Shown here piece after piece: positions 21,010 through 30,368 of a stretch of DNA of 64,000 bases. This stretch comes from CAWAMR01 sp963783095 (GTDB lineage: Bacteria; Planctomycetota; Planctomycetia; Gemmatales; Gemmataceae). The stretch lies in NCBI GenBank assembly GCA_963783095.1, contig CAWAMR010000023.1, positions 62,001-126,000 on the forward strand. The letters run 5' to 3'. Each line of letters begins with the position of its first letter. Position 1 is the first letter of the stretch. Made by a program: the position numbers and the translations under genes. The notes under the pieces are model-generated. The model saw nothing but the letters and a program-made list of their open reading frames with translations. It did no database searches and had not been told where the DNA came from.

Positions 21010-21986
21010 CTAAGAGTGTTGAAGGTCCGCGAAAAGCATTTCGACACTCTTGGCCCTCTTGATCGCGTCGAACCGGGTAAAGGTTCCGAATCTTGCTGCC
21101 ATGTGCAGCCATTGTTTGAGTCGAGCGAGAATAAACTCAGCGGGATAGGTTTTGAGTCGATTCATCCACTCTACCAGTCGATTCAGATTGGCGATCCAAT
21201 CCAGTGGCCGGTTCGTCGGAATGATCCTGCCGGCGGGAATGATGCCGAGTTCTTGAGCAACTTGATGCGGTAGATTTGGATTGGCCAGTGCTCCTCGCCC
21301 GAGCATGTAATGCAGGCAACCTGTCTCGTCCCGGCACCGGCGAAATCCCTCCAGGGTCCAGATATCCCCGTTTGCAACTACGGGAATTTTCAGGCGTTTC
21401 CGAATTCTGCCGATGGGTGCCCAGTGAATGGGTGGAGCATATCCAGCATCACGAGTTCGGCCGTGAATCGTCAGCCAGGAAGCTCCTCCCTCTGCCGCCA
21501 TTTCCGCGTTTTCATCGATCGAATCGATAGAATCCCAACCGAGACGCATTTTGACCAGACCGGAACTTCACTTGGCACAGCTGCCCGAACCGAGCGGACG
21601 ATTTCTCGGATTCGACCCGGGAATTGCAACAGCGTGGCCCCACCATCGTGTCGATTGACGGTACGAGCGGGGCAGCCGAAGTTAATATCGATCGCAGTTG
21701 CGCCGGCCTCCACCGCGACGGCTGCCGATGCCGCCATTCGACCGGCATCCCCTCCGAGCAATTGAACCTGCACGGGGAGCCCGTTCGGTGTCATTGCGCC
21801 ATTACGAAGTTCGGGTATGTGGCGATAGAAAAGGCTTCGAGGTGGAACGACCTGGCTGATCCGCAAGAACTCGGAGACTGCGTGAGTGAATGCGCCCAAT
21901 TCTCCTTGAACCGCCCGCATGGGAGCATCGGTAACACCCTCCATCGGTGCCAGAATCAGTGCCGGTTTCGTTGCAGATAGCATCAA
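21010..21986 (-). CDS. dus: tRNA-dihydrouridine synthase (one frame change)
   Basis: FMN-dependent reduction of uridines in the D-loop of tRNA. The start (ATKPALILAPMEGVTDAPMR) is the family hallmark. The catalytic Cys is in DINFGCPARTVNRHDGG. After one frame change near 21,545 the protein continues with ENAEMAAEGGASWLTIHGRT, IPVVANGDIWT, CLHYMLGRGALANPNLPHQV and a helical C-terminus. The total of about 325 residues fits the family. The start may be either of two adjacent ATGs (21986 or 21983). Which Dus subfamily it belongs to is not clear. It lies 15 bp downstream of the aldo/keto reductase stop on the same strand. Confidence 0.88.
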
Positions 21987-22001
21987 CTGGTTTACCTGGG
22001 A

Positions 22002-23037
22002 TTAAACGGGCGGCGGGTTTCGCTCGACGAACCCGCGCTGATGCCAGTAAGGGTAGGCCGAGTGTGACTTTGGACGCGGCATCGAGTCGGCCCACTTGCT
22101 CGGTGGTTAGCTTCCAGCCCACCGCTCCAAGGTTATCGCGCAGCTGCACCTGGTCGCGTGCACCAATGATAATGTTGGCCACCGTCGGCCTCTGAAGAAG
22201 CCAGTTGAGAGCTACTTGCGGAACGGTCTTGCCGCACCTCGGCCGCAACCGCGAGAAGGGCGTCCACCACGCGGTAAAGATAATCGTCCTGCACCGGCGG
22301 GCCGATTTCAACGACCCGCTGGTTTTGGAGCCGGCTCGTCTGCGGGCACCGGGCACCGCGACGGATCTTGCCCGTTAGCCGGCCCCAGCCCAGTGGACTC
22401 CACACCAGTGCCCCGACCTCCTGGTCGAGTCCCAGCGGCATTAACTCCCACTCGTATTCCCGCCCGATGAGAGAGTAGTAGGCCTGGTGAGCGACATACC
22501 GGGCCAGTCCGTATTTCTCCGAGACGGCCAGCGATTTCATGAGGTGCCAGCCCGAGAAGTTCGAGCAGCCTATGTAGCGAATCTTTGCCGGCTTTGAACG
22601 AGGTTGTCGAGCGCTGAGAGACCTCCTCGATCGGGGTCATCGCGTCGAAGCCGTGCATCTGATACAAGTCGATATAATCGGTCCCCAGCCTTTTGAGACT
22701 GCCTTCGACATGCCCGGATCAAATGAAACCGCGATGAGCCGACGTCGTTCGGCCCATCGCCGTGGCGGAAGGTGGCCTTGGTCGAGATCAACACCTTGTC
22801 CCGACGGCCCTTGATCGCCGCCCCGAGCACTCCCTCCGCCAGCCCGGCAGAGTAGATATCGGCAGAATCGAACATGGTCAAGCCTGCGTCGAGGCAAATA
22901 TCGACGAGAGTGCTTGCGCCCGGCGGCATCGGTGTTCCCCAGGCCTTGAAGAACTCGTTGCCACCGCCGAAGGTGCCGGTGCCAAGGCTCAGGGCGGGAA
23001 CTTTCAGACCCGAACGACCCAACTGTCGGTATTCCAT
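22002..23037 (-). CDS. Aldo/keto reductase (frame-broken)
   Basis: An NADPH-dependent oxidoreductase of about 345 residues. The start MEYRQLGRSGLKVPALSLGTG is typical. The catalytic set is visible: Asp and Tyr in FDSADIYSAGLAEGVLG, Lys in LISTKATFRHGDGP and His in DLYQMHGFD. YYSLIGREYEWELMPLG and VWSPLGWGRLTGK follow, then VPQVALNWLLQRPTVANIII and GARDQVQLRDNLGA. Frame changes lie near 22,720, 22,560, 22,310, 22,230 and 22,055. The last one restores a normal end (YPYWHQRGFVERNPPPV), which places the stop at 22002. The substrate is unknown. Confidence 0.86.
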
Positions 23038-23140
23038 TTCGATATCCTCAGCATGCGTGAGTGGAGTGGTGCAGTTAATCGCATAAGACTTGTATATTAT
23101 CCATGTCGATAAGTGGCGAAAGTCAGTCGGACTGCCGTTC

Positions 23141-23336
23141 GCAACTCAGCCTTTAGGCGGTTTGGGGTTTGTAATTCCGCCTTTAGGCGGTTCAGGGGAA
23201 TTGGGTTCGTAGTTCCGCCTTTAGGCGGTTTGAGGTTTGTAGTTCCGCCTTTAGGCGGTTTGAGGTTTGTAGTTCCGCCTTTAGGTGGTTTGAGGTTTGT
23301 AGTTCCGCCTTTAGGCGGTTCAGCGGAATTGGGTTC
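23141..23336 (+). repeat. Six REP palindromes upstream of the RAYT gene
   Basis: Six copies of gtagttccgcctttaggcgg-type palindromes, two of them divergent; copies 3-5 recur every 30 bp with the spacer tttgaggttt. Each has a GTAG (or GTAA) head 5' of the CCGCC-TTTA-GGCGG stem, which matches the GTRG head of classical REPs recognised by RAYT transposases. All six are on the plus strand, facing the transposase gene. Confidence 0.88.
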
Positions 23337-23393
23337 ACTATTACTTTTGGGCGGTGGGCGAAGCCCACGTTAAGAAGTAACCGTTGGAGCTCC

Positions 23394-24028
23394 ATGATGT
23401 ATAAGTATCGTCGCCTCACTCCTGAAGATCAGGCAGCCCTCGTGGCGGAGCGCAACGGCGCGGCTTTCCTTGGCATGGACCGCCCCATCCGGAACAACCG
23501 AATGCTTATCGATTAGTCACTGCCACGTGTTACGAGCATCGACATATCTTGGGTACAGTCGAACGACTTCAATGGTTCGAGGAGGAACTACTCAGTACGT
23601 TGCACGATCTACAATGCAATTGCGCTGGTTGGTGCGTCTTGTCGAATCACTATCACGTGTTAGTCCAGATCGACAACATGCACAACTTTACTCGAAAACT
23701 GGGACAACTGCACGGACGGACTTCATACCAGATGAATCTCGAGGACGGCCAGCGCAAGCGAAAGGTGTGGTATCGCTGCCAGGATCGCATCATGCGATCT
23801 GATTCGCACTATTACACGACCTTGAATTACATTCACAATAATCCAGTCAAGCACGGCTATGTTTCGAGTTGGAGCGATTGGCCGTTTTCAAGTTTCGCTT
23901 GGTATTCGCAGACCAGTGGACGAGACTGGCTGGACGACCTTTGGAATCTGTATCCGGTACTTGATTATGGAGCGGTCTGGGATGATTTTGTTCTGGAACA
24001 AAACGATGATAGCGGAAAAACCGCCTAA
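23394..24028 (+). CDS. REP-associated tyrosine transposase, RAYT (one frame change)
   Basis: About 211 residues of the IS200/IS605-like Y1 transposase family, the single-copy RAYT type that acts on REP sequences. The His pair is NHYHVLVQ and the catalytic Tyr region is HYYTTLNYIHNNPVKHG; YRLVTATCYEHRHILG and WSDWPFSSFAWY are also family blocks. The start at 23394 has ggag 4 bases upstream and begins MMYKYRRLTPEDQAAL. One base appears to be missing near 23460; restoring it joins the start to GFPWHGPPHPEQPNAYR. The stop codon lies inside the first downstream REP. With one base restored the protein looks complete and possibly active. Confidence 0.87.
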
Positions 24029-24105
24029 AGGCGGAACTACAAACCGAAGAACCGCCTAAAGGCGGAACTACAAACGGAAGAACCGCCTAAAGGCGGAACT
24101 ATGAA
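24016..24105 (-). repeat. Three REP palindromes downstream of the RAYT gene
   Basis: Three copies of the same palindrome, on the opposite strand to the upstream block (aaccgcctaaaggcggaactac), so both blocks have their GTAG heads on the outside. The first copy overlaps the RAYT stop codon and the last reaches to 5 bp from the stop of the next gene (24110). Confidence 0.88.
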
Positions 24106-24109
24106 CCGA

Positions 24110-26562
24110 TCATTCCAACAGCGTAACCGTTCCGCTCCCACCGTCCACGCGCAAACGCTGTCCTGTCTTCAACTGCTGATGGACGCCCGGCAATCCGGCG
24201 ACGGCAGGCAATCCGAACTCCCGCGCGACGATGGCCCCATGCGATAGAGCTCCACCCGATTCCATGACCAGCCCCTTGGCTTGGATAAACAGCGGAACCC
24301 AGGCCGGATCGGTTGAGGGACACACTAGAATGTAACCCGGCTCCATTTCCAAAACCGAAACGGGTTCCGTCAATACCAGTGCCGGCCCCTCCGCCACCCC
24401 CGCCGACAAGGGGACGCCCTGCAACTGGGTTGCTCCCTCGGGAGGTGGAGTCGGCCGGCCAATCGCTTCGAGGTCGTCGCTAATGAGCACCGGCGGAACC
24501 TCCAGGCTCAAAGCAATCGAGCGTCGTTTCTTTCGCTGGGCAATGCGAGTGGCGACGTCCTTGCCTGCAAGCAAATCCCCCAGTTCTTTCCATTCGAGGA
24601 AGAAAACGCCGCCATTGAGATGGAAGCGTCGATCGAGTTCCAGAAGAGCTTGCCGGATCAGTGCGTAGCCGCGCATGAGATAGTGCTTCCGGTTTCGCGC
24701 AGTCCGAGATAGGTGTGCAATCGATCGACGTGCGAGCTTAACGAATTTACCACAAATCGATGCAGCTTGGCCTCTGCGCCAGTTTCTCCCAGCGTTCTTT
24801 GGGTGTCGGCATCTCCTTAGTCGACTGGCTTGCCGGTGTGGTTTTCCAGCGATCGAGCGCAGTTGGATCTTCCGACCAGCGGGCTTGGGAAAGTTCCATC
24901 TCGTGGCTGCCGCGATGGCCAAAGCGTTCCAGAAATGCGGCCCGATCCAATTTTCCCGTCGAGAGTTCCTGAATCGCCAGAGGAAGATCGGCATCCGGAT
25001 CGGGGTGTGCGCCTGTACTCAATTCCGCGAGAGCAGCCCGGTCCGATCGATACCGAGAGGTTTTTTGAGTTGAAGTTCCAGCACCTGCATCGAGAATTGA
25101 GCGAATAGCGTCGGCTTCAGACTATCCCTCGCAAACTCGACCAGCGTTCGTTGAATCCAGAAATCGAGGCGAGTCCGCAGTTCAGGTGGATCGAGTTTCG
25201 GACGAGATCGTCGCGCACAGCTGAGGTTGTCTCGGCGACGAATGCGGGGATGGTGTTTTTTCGGAAGAGATCGGCGAATGATTTGCTTTGACTCTGAATC
25301 TTGGTCGCAGAACGGATCAGGTTCCAGTAAATCCTCGGCAATCGAAGCCAGCGCCAGAATCCGCCGAGCATTCGGGACGTGTCCGGTTTCGGGTCGAGGG
25401 CCAGGTGAGGGTTCTGCGGGTACTGGTCGATGGGATAGGCAAATATTGGTTTTGCGCCTGCAGGTGAGGCTCCCGGCTCAAATTGCAGTAAGGCCGGCCC
25501 CCGATCAAATCGTAAACCGTGATCGATCGAGCGCGCGATCGGCGCGAAGCCGAGATCGCGGTACATCATGCCGGAGCCGCCGCCGCCCGACAATAACTTC
25601 TGCACGATCGACCAGGTCATCGGCGTCGGCTCCGGCAAAACCTCGATGAGGTTATATCGGCTCCAGACCGTACCGCCGGGATGCGGCAATTCTCGAAGCT
25701 GGGCGATCTCGTCGCGGCGAACCTGCTCGCGCTCGGCGGCGCTGGCGGTGGTGATGGGGCGGGCCTGCAATAGCCAGAATTGCCCCTCGGCATAAGCCCA
25801 CTCGACATCGCGTGCATCGCCGTAGAAAGCCTCGACCCTGCGGCCCAAATCCGCCAATTCCGCGAGTTGCCGATCGATTAAGCAAAAGCGACTCTGTCGA
25901 TCGCTGGAAACCGTTTCTTCGCCTTTGGCCGTAATGCAAATCTGTTTGCGACCGAGTTGCCGATCCCGAACCTCGCCGCTTTGTCGATCGATTTGGAATT
26001 GATCGGGAGTCACGCGCCCGGAGACGACGGCTTCGCCCAAACCCCACGATGCCTCGATGCGCATTCGCTCGCCACTGGGGTCGAGAGGATCGCGGGTGAA
26101 CAGGACTCCCGCCACTTCGGCGTGAATGAGACGTTGCACGACCACGGCCATGGCCAAGCCACTCTCGTCCACACCCTGCTTCTGCCGATAGGCGATGGCG
26201 CGCTCCGTATGCAGAGAGCGCCAGCAGCGTTCGACGCCTTGTCGCAACGCCTCATCGCCTTCGACACCGAGAATCGTTTCCTGTTGACCGGCAAAACTCA
26301 TTTCGACGCCATCTTCCGCGGTCGCGGAGGAGCGAACGGCAACCGAGCCGGCACCGAGCGAGCGATAGGCATGAGTTAAAGCATCTGCGAGGGAGTCCGA
26401 GATTCGCTGGTTATCTGCCCGGCGATAGGCATGGGAGGTGATGCAGAAACCCGCAGGTACGGGCAAGCCTGCACCGGCCATTAACCCCAAGCTGAGGCCT
26501 TTGCCTCCAACCAAGTCAACATCCGAGGCAGTGATTTCGGTAAACGATCGAAGGTCGGACAT
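24110..26562 (-). CDS. PEP/pyruvate-binding enzyme, rifampin phosphotransferase-like (frame-broken)
   Basis: About 815 residues. The N-terminal ATP-grasp (PPDK_N) domain shows VDLVGGKGLSLGLM, SVAVRSSATAEDGVEMSFAG, QQETILGV, QRLIHAEVAGVLFTRDPLDP and ASWGLGEAVVSGRVTPDQF. A middle domain follows (SRYNLIEVLPEPTPMTWS). After frame changes near 25,120-25,020 and 24,760, the C-terminal swivelling phospho-His domain carries ESGGALSHGAIVAREFGLPAV. There is no PEP-binding TIM barrel, so it is not a full PEP synthase. The order ATP-grasp, middle domain, His domain and the length near 860 match rifampin phosphotransferases and related enzymes. A role in drug inactivation is possible but not proven. The start is the ATG at 26560-26562 (MSDLRSFTEI). 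Confidence 0.82.
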
Positions 26563-26617
26563 GGTGCTCACAGGAGGGATTCGGTGCTTCTCGTTCTTGA
26601 TCGTTCTTAGACAAGTG

Positions 26618-26862
26618 GCAGAAAGACATTTCCGCTTACTTCGTGCGCGGCTCTCGCCAAAGAGCGCGGCTCTCGCCAAAGAGCCGCGCACGAAGTAAGC
26701 GGTTTAGGCGAGCGGCAGAAAGACATTTCCGCTTACTTCATGCGCAGGCTCTCGCCAAAGAGCCGCGACACGAAGTAAGCGGTTTAGGCGAGCGGCAGAA
26801 AGACATTTCCGCTTACTTCGTGCGCGGCTCTCGCCAAAGAGCCGCGCACGAAGTAAGCGGTT
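26618..26862. repeat. Three tandem long hairpins (about 75-80-bp unit)
   Basis: Each unit begins gcagaaagacatttccgc and contains a stem of about 23 bp (ccgcttacttcgtgcgcggc and its complement) closed by a cgccaaag loop. Copies 1 and 3 are near perfect; copy 1 has an internal duplication of the loop arm and copy 2 carries small changes. The block fills most of the 327-bp gap between the beta-propeller gene (upstream on the minus strand) and the PEP-utilising enzyme gene. Confidence 0.85.
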
Positions 26863-26889
26863 GCGGGTAAATTTGTATCTGCCGCGCGC

Positions 26890-28543
26890 TTACGGCGCTA
26901 AAGAGGTTTCTTCCTCAAAACAATAAAGTTGCGCGCTGGGTAGTGCGGTTTCTCCGCGTGCTATCCCAACCCCGATATAGATTCGCCGGCTAACATGCGG
27001 AAAATCGTCTTCGGTTACGACGACGGGCGTCGCATCGAGATCGACATTCGGCATGTCGGTTTTCGCCTGGATACTGATGTTCCACAGTAATCCGCCGGAG
27101 TAGGGATCGAGAGCTGCCAGGACGCCCTGCTTGCCCGCCACATAAATGACATCGCTGATTCGAGCATCGGGAAGACCTGCCGTGGCGATTCCAGCCACGA
27201 TCGGCCCACCTCCGATGGATGTCTTCCAGGCAATCGTTCCGGCTTTTCCTGCGCGGGTTGTCCGGCGATGGATGGCGTAGCAATAGCCGTCGTAGCAGCC
27301 GACATAGACATAGGTCTTGTCTGCTGCCGGCCTGGCAATCACTGTATCCGGTAGCTGGCAATCCCAGATCGCCTTGCCGGTCTTCGCATCCCGGCACAAT
27401 ACGTAGCCGGCAGCGGGATCGCGGTGTTCCGAGAATGTGCTGTTACCCAGGCCGTAGAAGACCTGCCCATCGTATACCGTCGCAGCACCATAACACGACA
27501 TTTCCACGCGTTCCGCGGGCCAAACTTCCTTGCCGGTGGCCAGATCGAGGCAAAAGATCTGATTGACCTGATGCGTTTTGCTCAAACCGCTTCCCGCATA
27601 TACTTTGCCGTCCCAGATCACCGGGTTGGCATCGATGTGGATCCCATTGGCGGCGGTATAGTGCCATGCTTCCTTACCGGTTTTGGCATCGAGACAATAA
27701 ATACCGTCGTTGCCGGCACCGAAGACGACTTTCCCATTGCTGATGCTCGGCGTCGATTCGGCATGGCTGTCAATCTTGAACTCCCAAAGTTTTTTCCCCT
27801 TATCGTTGGCATCGAGACAGAAACAGCCTGCACTCGGAATCCTTGTGGAACCCTTCACCGATAAAGATTTTCCCATCATCGAACACCGGAGAACAGAAGA
27901 CCGCTTTCATGTCCTCATCATCTCCGAACCGCCATAACTCGGTACCCGTTTTCGGATCGAGAGCATAAACTCGACCAAACTGACTGAACCCCTTGGAATG
28001 GTAGACGGAAATATAGATGGCATCTTTGGTGACACACGGAACAGAAAGCAACTTGCCGCTGTCCTTGGGCTCAAACACCCACTTGGGCTCCGGCGATAAT
28101 CGAACATGAATGCCGGCCGAGCCTTGCGTGACTCCGCTTTTATTCACAGCCGACCGACCGATTTCGTAAGCACTCACACAAGAGAACCCCAGGGCCACGC
28201 CCAAAGCATTCCCGTCTCGACCGATAAGCGGATGAATGGTCGGGATTCGGAAGCATGACGGGTTTGCAGGTGATAAGCCAGCGCGACAAGCTGCCCGCAA
28301 GAATCGACCCGGCGACCACAAGACCATTGGCCAGGGTTCCGAACGGAACGACACTCGATCGAACCAGGCGTAGCCCAGCGCCCCAACACACACAACCAAT
28401 AACGTGAACAACACCGATCGATCCGCCTTGCGAGGCTGCATATCCTCCGCTTTCGATTCTTGCAACGAGCGCTGATAGCGCCGGGAAGCCCAAAGTCCAC
28501 CCAATGCAGAAAGGAATGCGAAGCTTACCCACATCCTTTCCAT
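26890..28543 (-). CDS. PQQ-type beta-propeller protein (frame-broken)
   Basis: About 550 residues. The N-terminus is membrane-bound (FAFLSALGGLWA near residues 8-18, VLFTLLVVCVGALGYAW near 45-61, and probably one more segment broken by a frame change near 28,290). The rest is a beta-propeller with repeated PQQ/pyrrolo-quinoline-like blades: VYALDPKTGTELWRFG, FCLDANDKGKKLWEFK, IYCLDAKTGKEAWHY, FCLDLATGKEVWPAE, LCRDAKTGKAIWDCQ and AALDPYSGGLLWNIS. A second frame change lies near 27,840. Proteins of this kind act as extracytoplasmic scaffolds or sensors in planctomycetes; no dehydrogenase active site is visible. The gene starts 4 bp after the stop of the upstream gene, so the two are likely co-transcribed. 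Confidence 0.8.
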
Positions 28544-28547
28544 TGAA

Positions 28548-29342
28548 CTAATGCCGGTCCAGGAAATCCAGCCCGGCGCAAGACTGCGTGTAGAGACAGT
28601 AAATTAGGCTAATGACGCCGGCGATCGACAGCAGCGCCATCCAGCGCCGCATGAACAGCGCCAAGCCGCCAAAGACTGTGGGAAACAATGCTGCCAGTCC
28701 GGCAATCAGCCCCAGAAAGGGAAGTTGAATCACTCCGAACAAGGTGCTTGGAGCTCGATCGAGACTGGTCGGCTTCTTGATCGCCGGCCCATAGCCGGGC
28801 TTTTCCTTCTCATCCGGCTTGGGAGGCTCCTTTTTATCCTTCACCCAGGCGTTGATGACTTCCTTCATTTCCCCGGTCGTGCCCTTGAAGGTCCGCCGCA
28901 GGTAAGGCTCCATGTGCAGCAATCGCCAACGCACATTGTCACCTTCGATGAACCCTTCCATCTGGAACCACGTCCCATTGGTGAAGCCCAGAGCCTCGTA
29001 TTTCTTGCCGCTATTCGATTTGTTCGCGAAGATCACGATCGAGAGATCTTTTTCAACTCGGTCCAGGAGGATCTTGGTATCATCGCCCTTGGCCACCGCG
29101 CCCTTTAGATTCACGGGAAGCCGCTCGAACGAGACTTTGCCTTTCAAGTTTTCATCGACGACCAGAACCATGGCGGGCTTATCGGGCAAAACTTCTTTCA
29201 CCTTGGCAATGAAAATAAGCTGCTGTTGCTGCAGGGGCTGCTTCAAAGGCGTAAGAGCAGTGATGACTGCCTGAGTCTGATTTGTGTTGAGGAGTGTTGC
29301 GAGGAGAGTTAATAGCGGAAGAAGCTCATATCTTTTATGCAT
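28548..29342 (-). CDS. Secreted/membrane protein, unknown function
   Basis: An intact 264-residue protein from the ATG at 29340-29342 (MHKRYELLPLLTLLATLL), whose N-terminus is a signal peptide; the frame continues upstream, but that sequence is not convincing. The middle (VKEVLPDKPAMVLVVDENLKG, ILLDRVEKDLSIVIFANK) is beta-rich. A Pro/Lys-rich linker (about 178-200) precedes two or three C-terminal hydrophobic segments (LPFLGLIAGLAALFPTVFG, WMALLSIAGVISLIYCLY). The protein is probably anchored at the C-terminus with its middle domain outside the membrane. It probably forms an operon with the beta-propeller gene that follows 4 bp later. Confidence 0.7.
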   Translation of the reverse strand: MHKRYELLPLLTLLATLLNTNQTQAVITALTPLKQPLQQQQLIFIAKVKEVLPDKPAMVLVVDENLKGKVSFERLPVNLKGAVAKGDDTKILLDRVEKDLSIVIFANKSNSGKKYEALGFTNGTWFQMEGFIEGDNVRWRLLHMEPYLRRTFKGTTGEMKEVINAWVKDKKEPPKPDEKEKPGYGPAIKKPTSLDRAPSTLFGVIQLPFLGLIAGLAALFPTVFGGLALFMRRWMALLSIAGVISLIYCLYTQSCAGLDFLDRH

Positions 29343-29433
29343 CGTTTCGATTTCCTTGTGATGGAGCAGAATCATCATAATCGACAAAGAAGGTCGCGTG
29401 AAGAGGATAACTGGATTTGGGATGCACGTCATG

Positions 29434-29717
29434 GTTTGCGCATTGCAACTCAAGCGTCGCTATGCGACGCAAAAACAAGCATGCGTCCGATTTCCGGGTG
29501 TTGAAACTCCCGGCTACCTTCATCCAACCGCCACGCGGTTACTGCTCGCTGTTTGAAGCCGGGTGTTGAAACACCCGGCTACCTTCATCCAACCGCTACG
29601 CGGTTACTGATCGCCGCGTAGCGGCTGTTTGAAGGTAGCCGGGCGTTTTAACGCCCGGATAAGTCCAGGTTAACTTCCGGCGTCGCGTAGCGACGCTTGA
29701 ACTGCAATGCGCAAACC
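29434..29717. repeat. Inverted-repeat element carrying GTAG-headed REPs
   Basis: Terminal inverted repeats of 38 bp (29434-29471 and 29680-29717) differ at only three positions; each ends inward in a gcgtcgc/gcgacgc hairpin. Between them are three GTAG-headed palindromes of the type gtagccgggcgttttaacg and two ccgctacgcggtt hairpins. It lies upstream of the membrane protein gene at 28548-29342 and could be a composite REP element (BIME) or a small non-autonomous transposon. Confidence 0.75.
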
Positions 29718-29866
29718 GTGTCATGGGCTCCTCGATTCGCCGCGGTTTCATGTCAATCTTGACTGCGTGCAGCATTTCACATACTCGCAATCGCTTCGAT
29801 CGGCATCCTCCAACGAAAAGAACCCGCCGGATCCGGCGGGTTCACTCGTTTTCCGGCAGTGAAATA

Positions 29867-30180
29867 CTACTTGCCTCGGACTCGTTTGGCAGCGGTGATC
29901 GTACCATCGGTGACGGTCAAGTCAAACTTGGTGTCGGCTTTGACCTTCGGCAGGTATTCGACGAATTTCGTGTCTACCTTCTTCACCTTGATTGTGAAGT
30001 CCTTGTCAACTTTGTATGTCTTCTCGTTGAATTTTTCCTTGTCCTTCTCGTCCGGAATCTTGAAGGTGGCCCCTTCTTTCTCGTCGTATTTCACGAAGAG
30101 ACACCTTTGATATCATCGGCGAACAATCCGCCGATCGTTACCAGGGCGACTACGACAGCTGCGCAGCATTTTCGAAACAT
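29867..30180 (-). CDS. Small secreted protein (one frame change)
   Basis: About 104 residues when two frames are joined near 30,100. The start MFRKCCAAVVVALVTIGGLF is a clear signal peptide followed by ADDIKG. The mature part (VKYDEKEGATFKIPDEKDKE, DFTIKVKKVDTKFVEYLPKV, FDLTVTDGTITAAKRVRGK) is Lys/Glu-rich and beta-strand-like, and resembles small OB- or SH3-like secreted planctomycete proteins. No function is known. A gene pointing the other way starts at 30369. Confidence 0.65.
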
Positions 30181-30368
30181 CAGAGTCGGCTCCTTGAGAT
30201 GATGGATTCCGTTTCGAGATTCACGCAACTCACACAATGTGAGGAGGGACCGGATCCATCGATTTTGGTGGGAATACCAACAAGTGTCTTGTAGCACACC
30301 TGGTGTGGTATGCTATAATAAACCCACTTCAGGAAAAGAAGTAGCGTTTCCACTTTGAGATTTAGAAT

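Noticed and set aside
23113..23373. Protein read through the REP block
   Set aside because: It consists of repeated GGLRFVVPPL units coming only from the DNA repeat.
23141..24105. CRISPR array
   Set aside because: The repeats are REP palindromes with near-identical spacers, and no cas gene is nearby.
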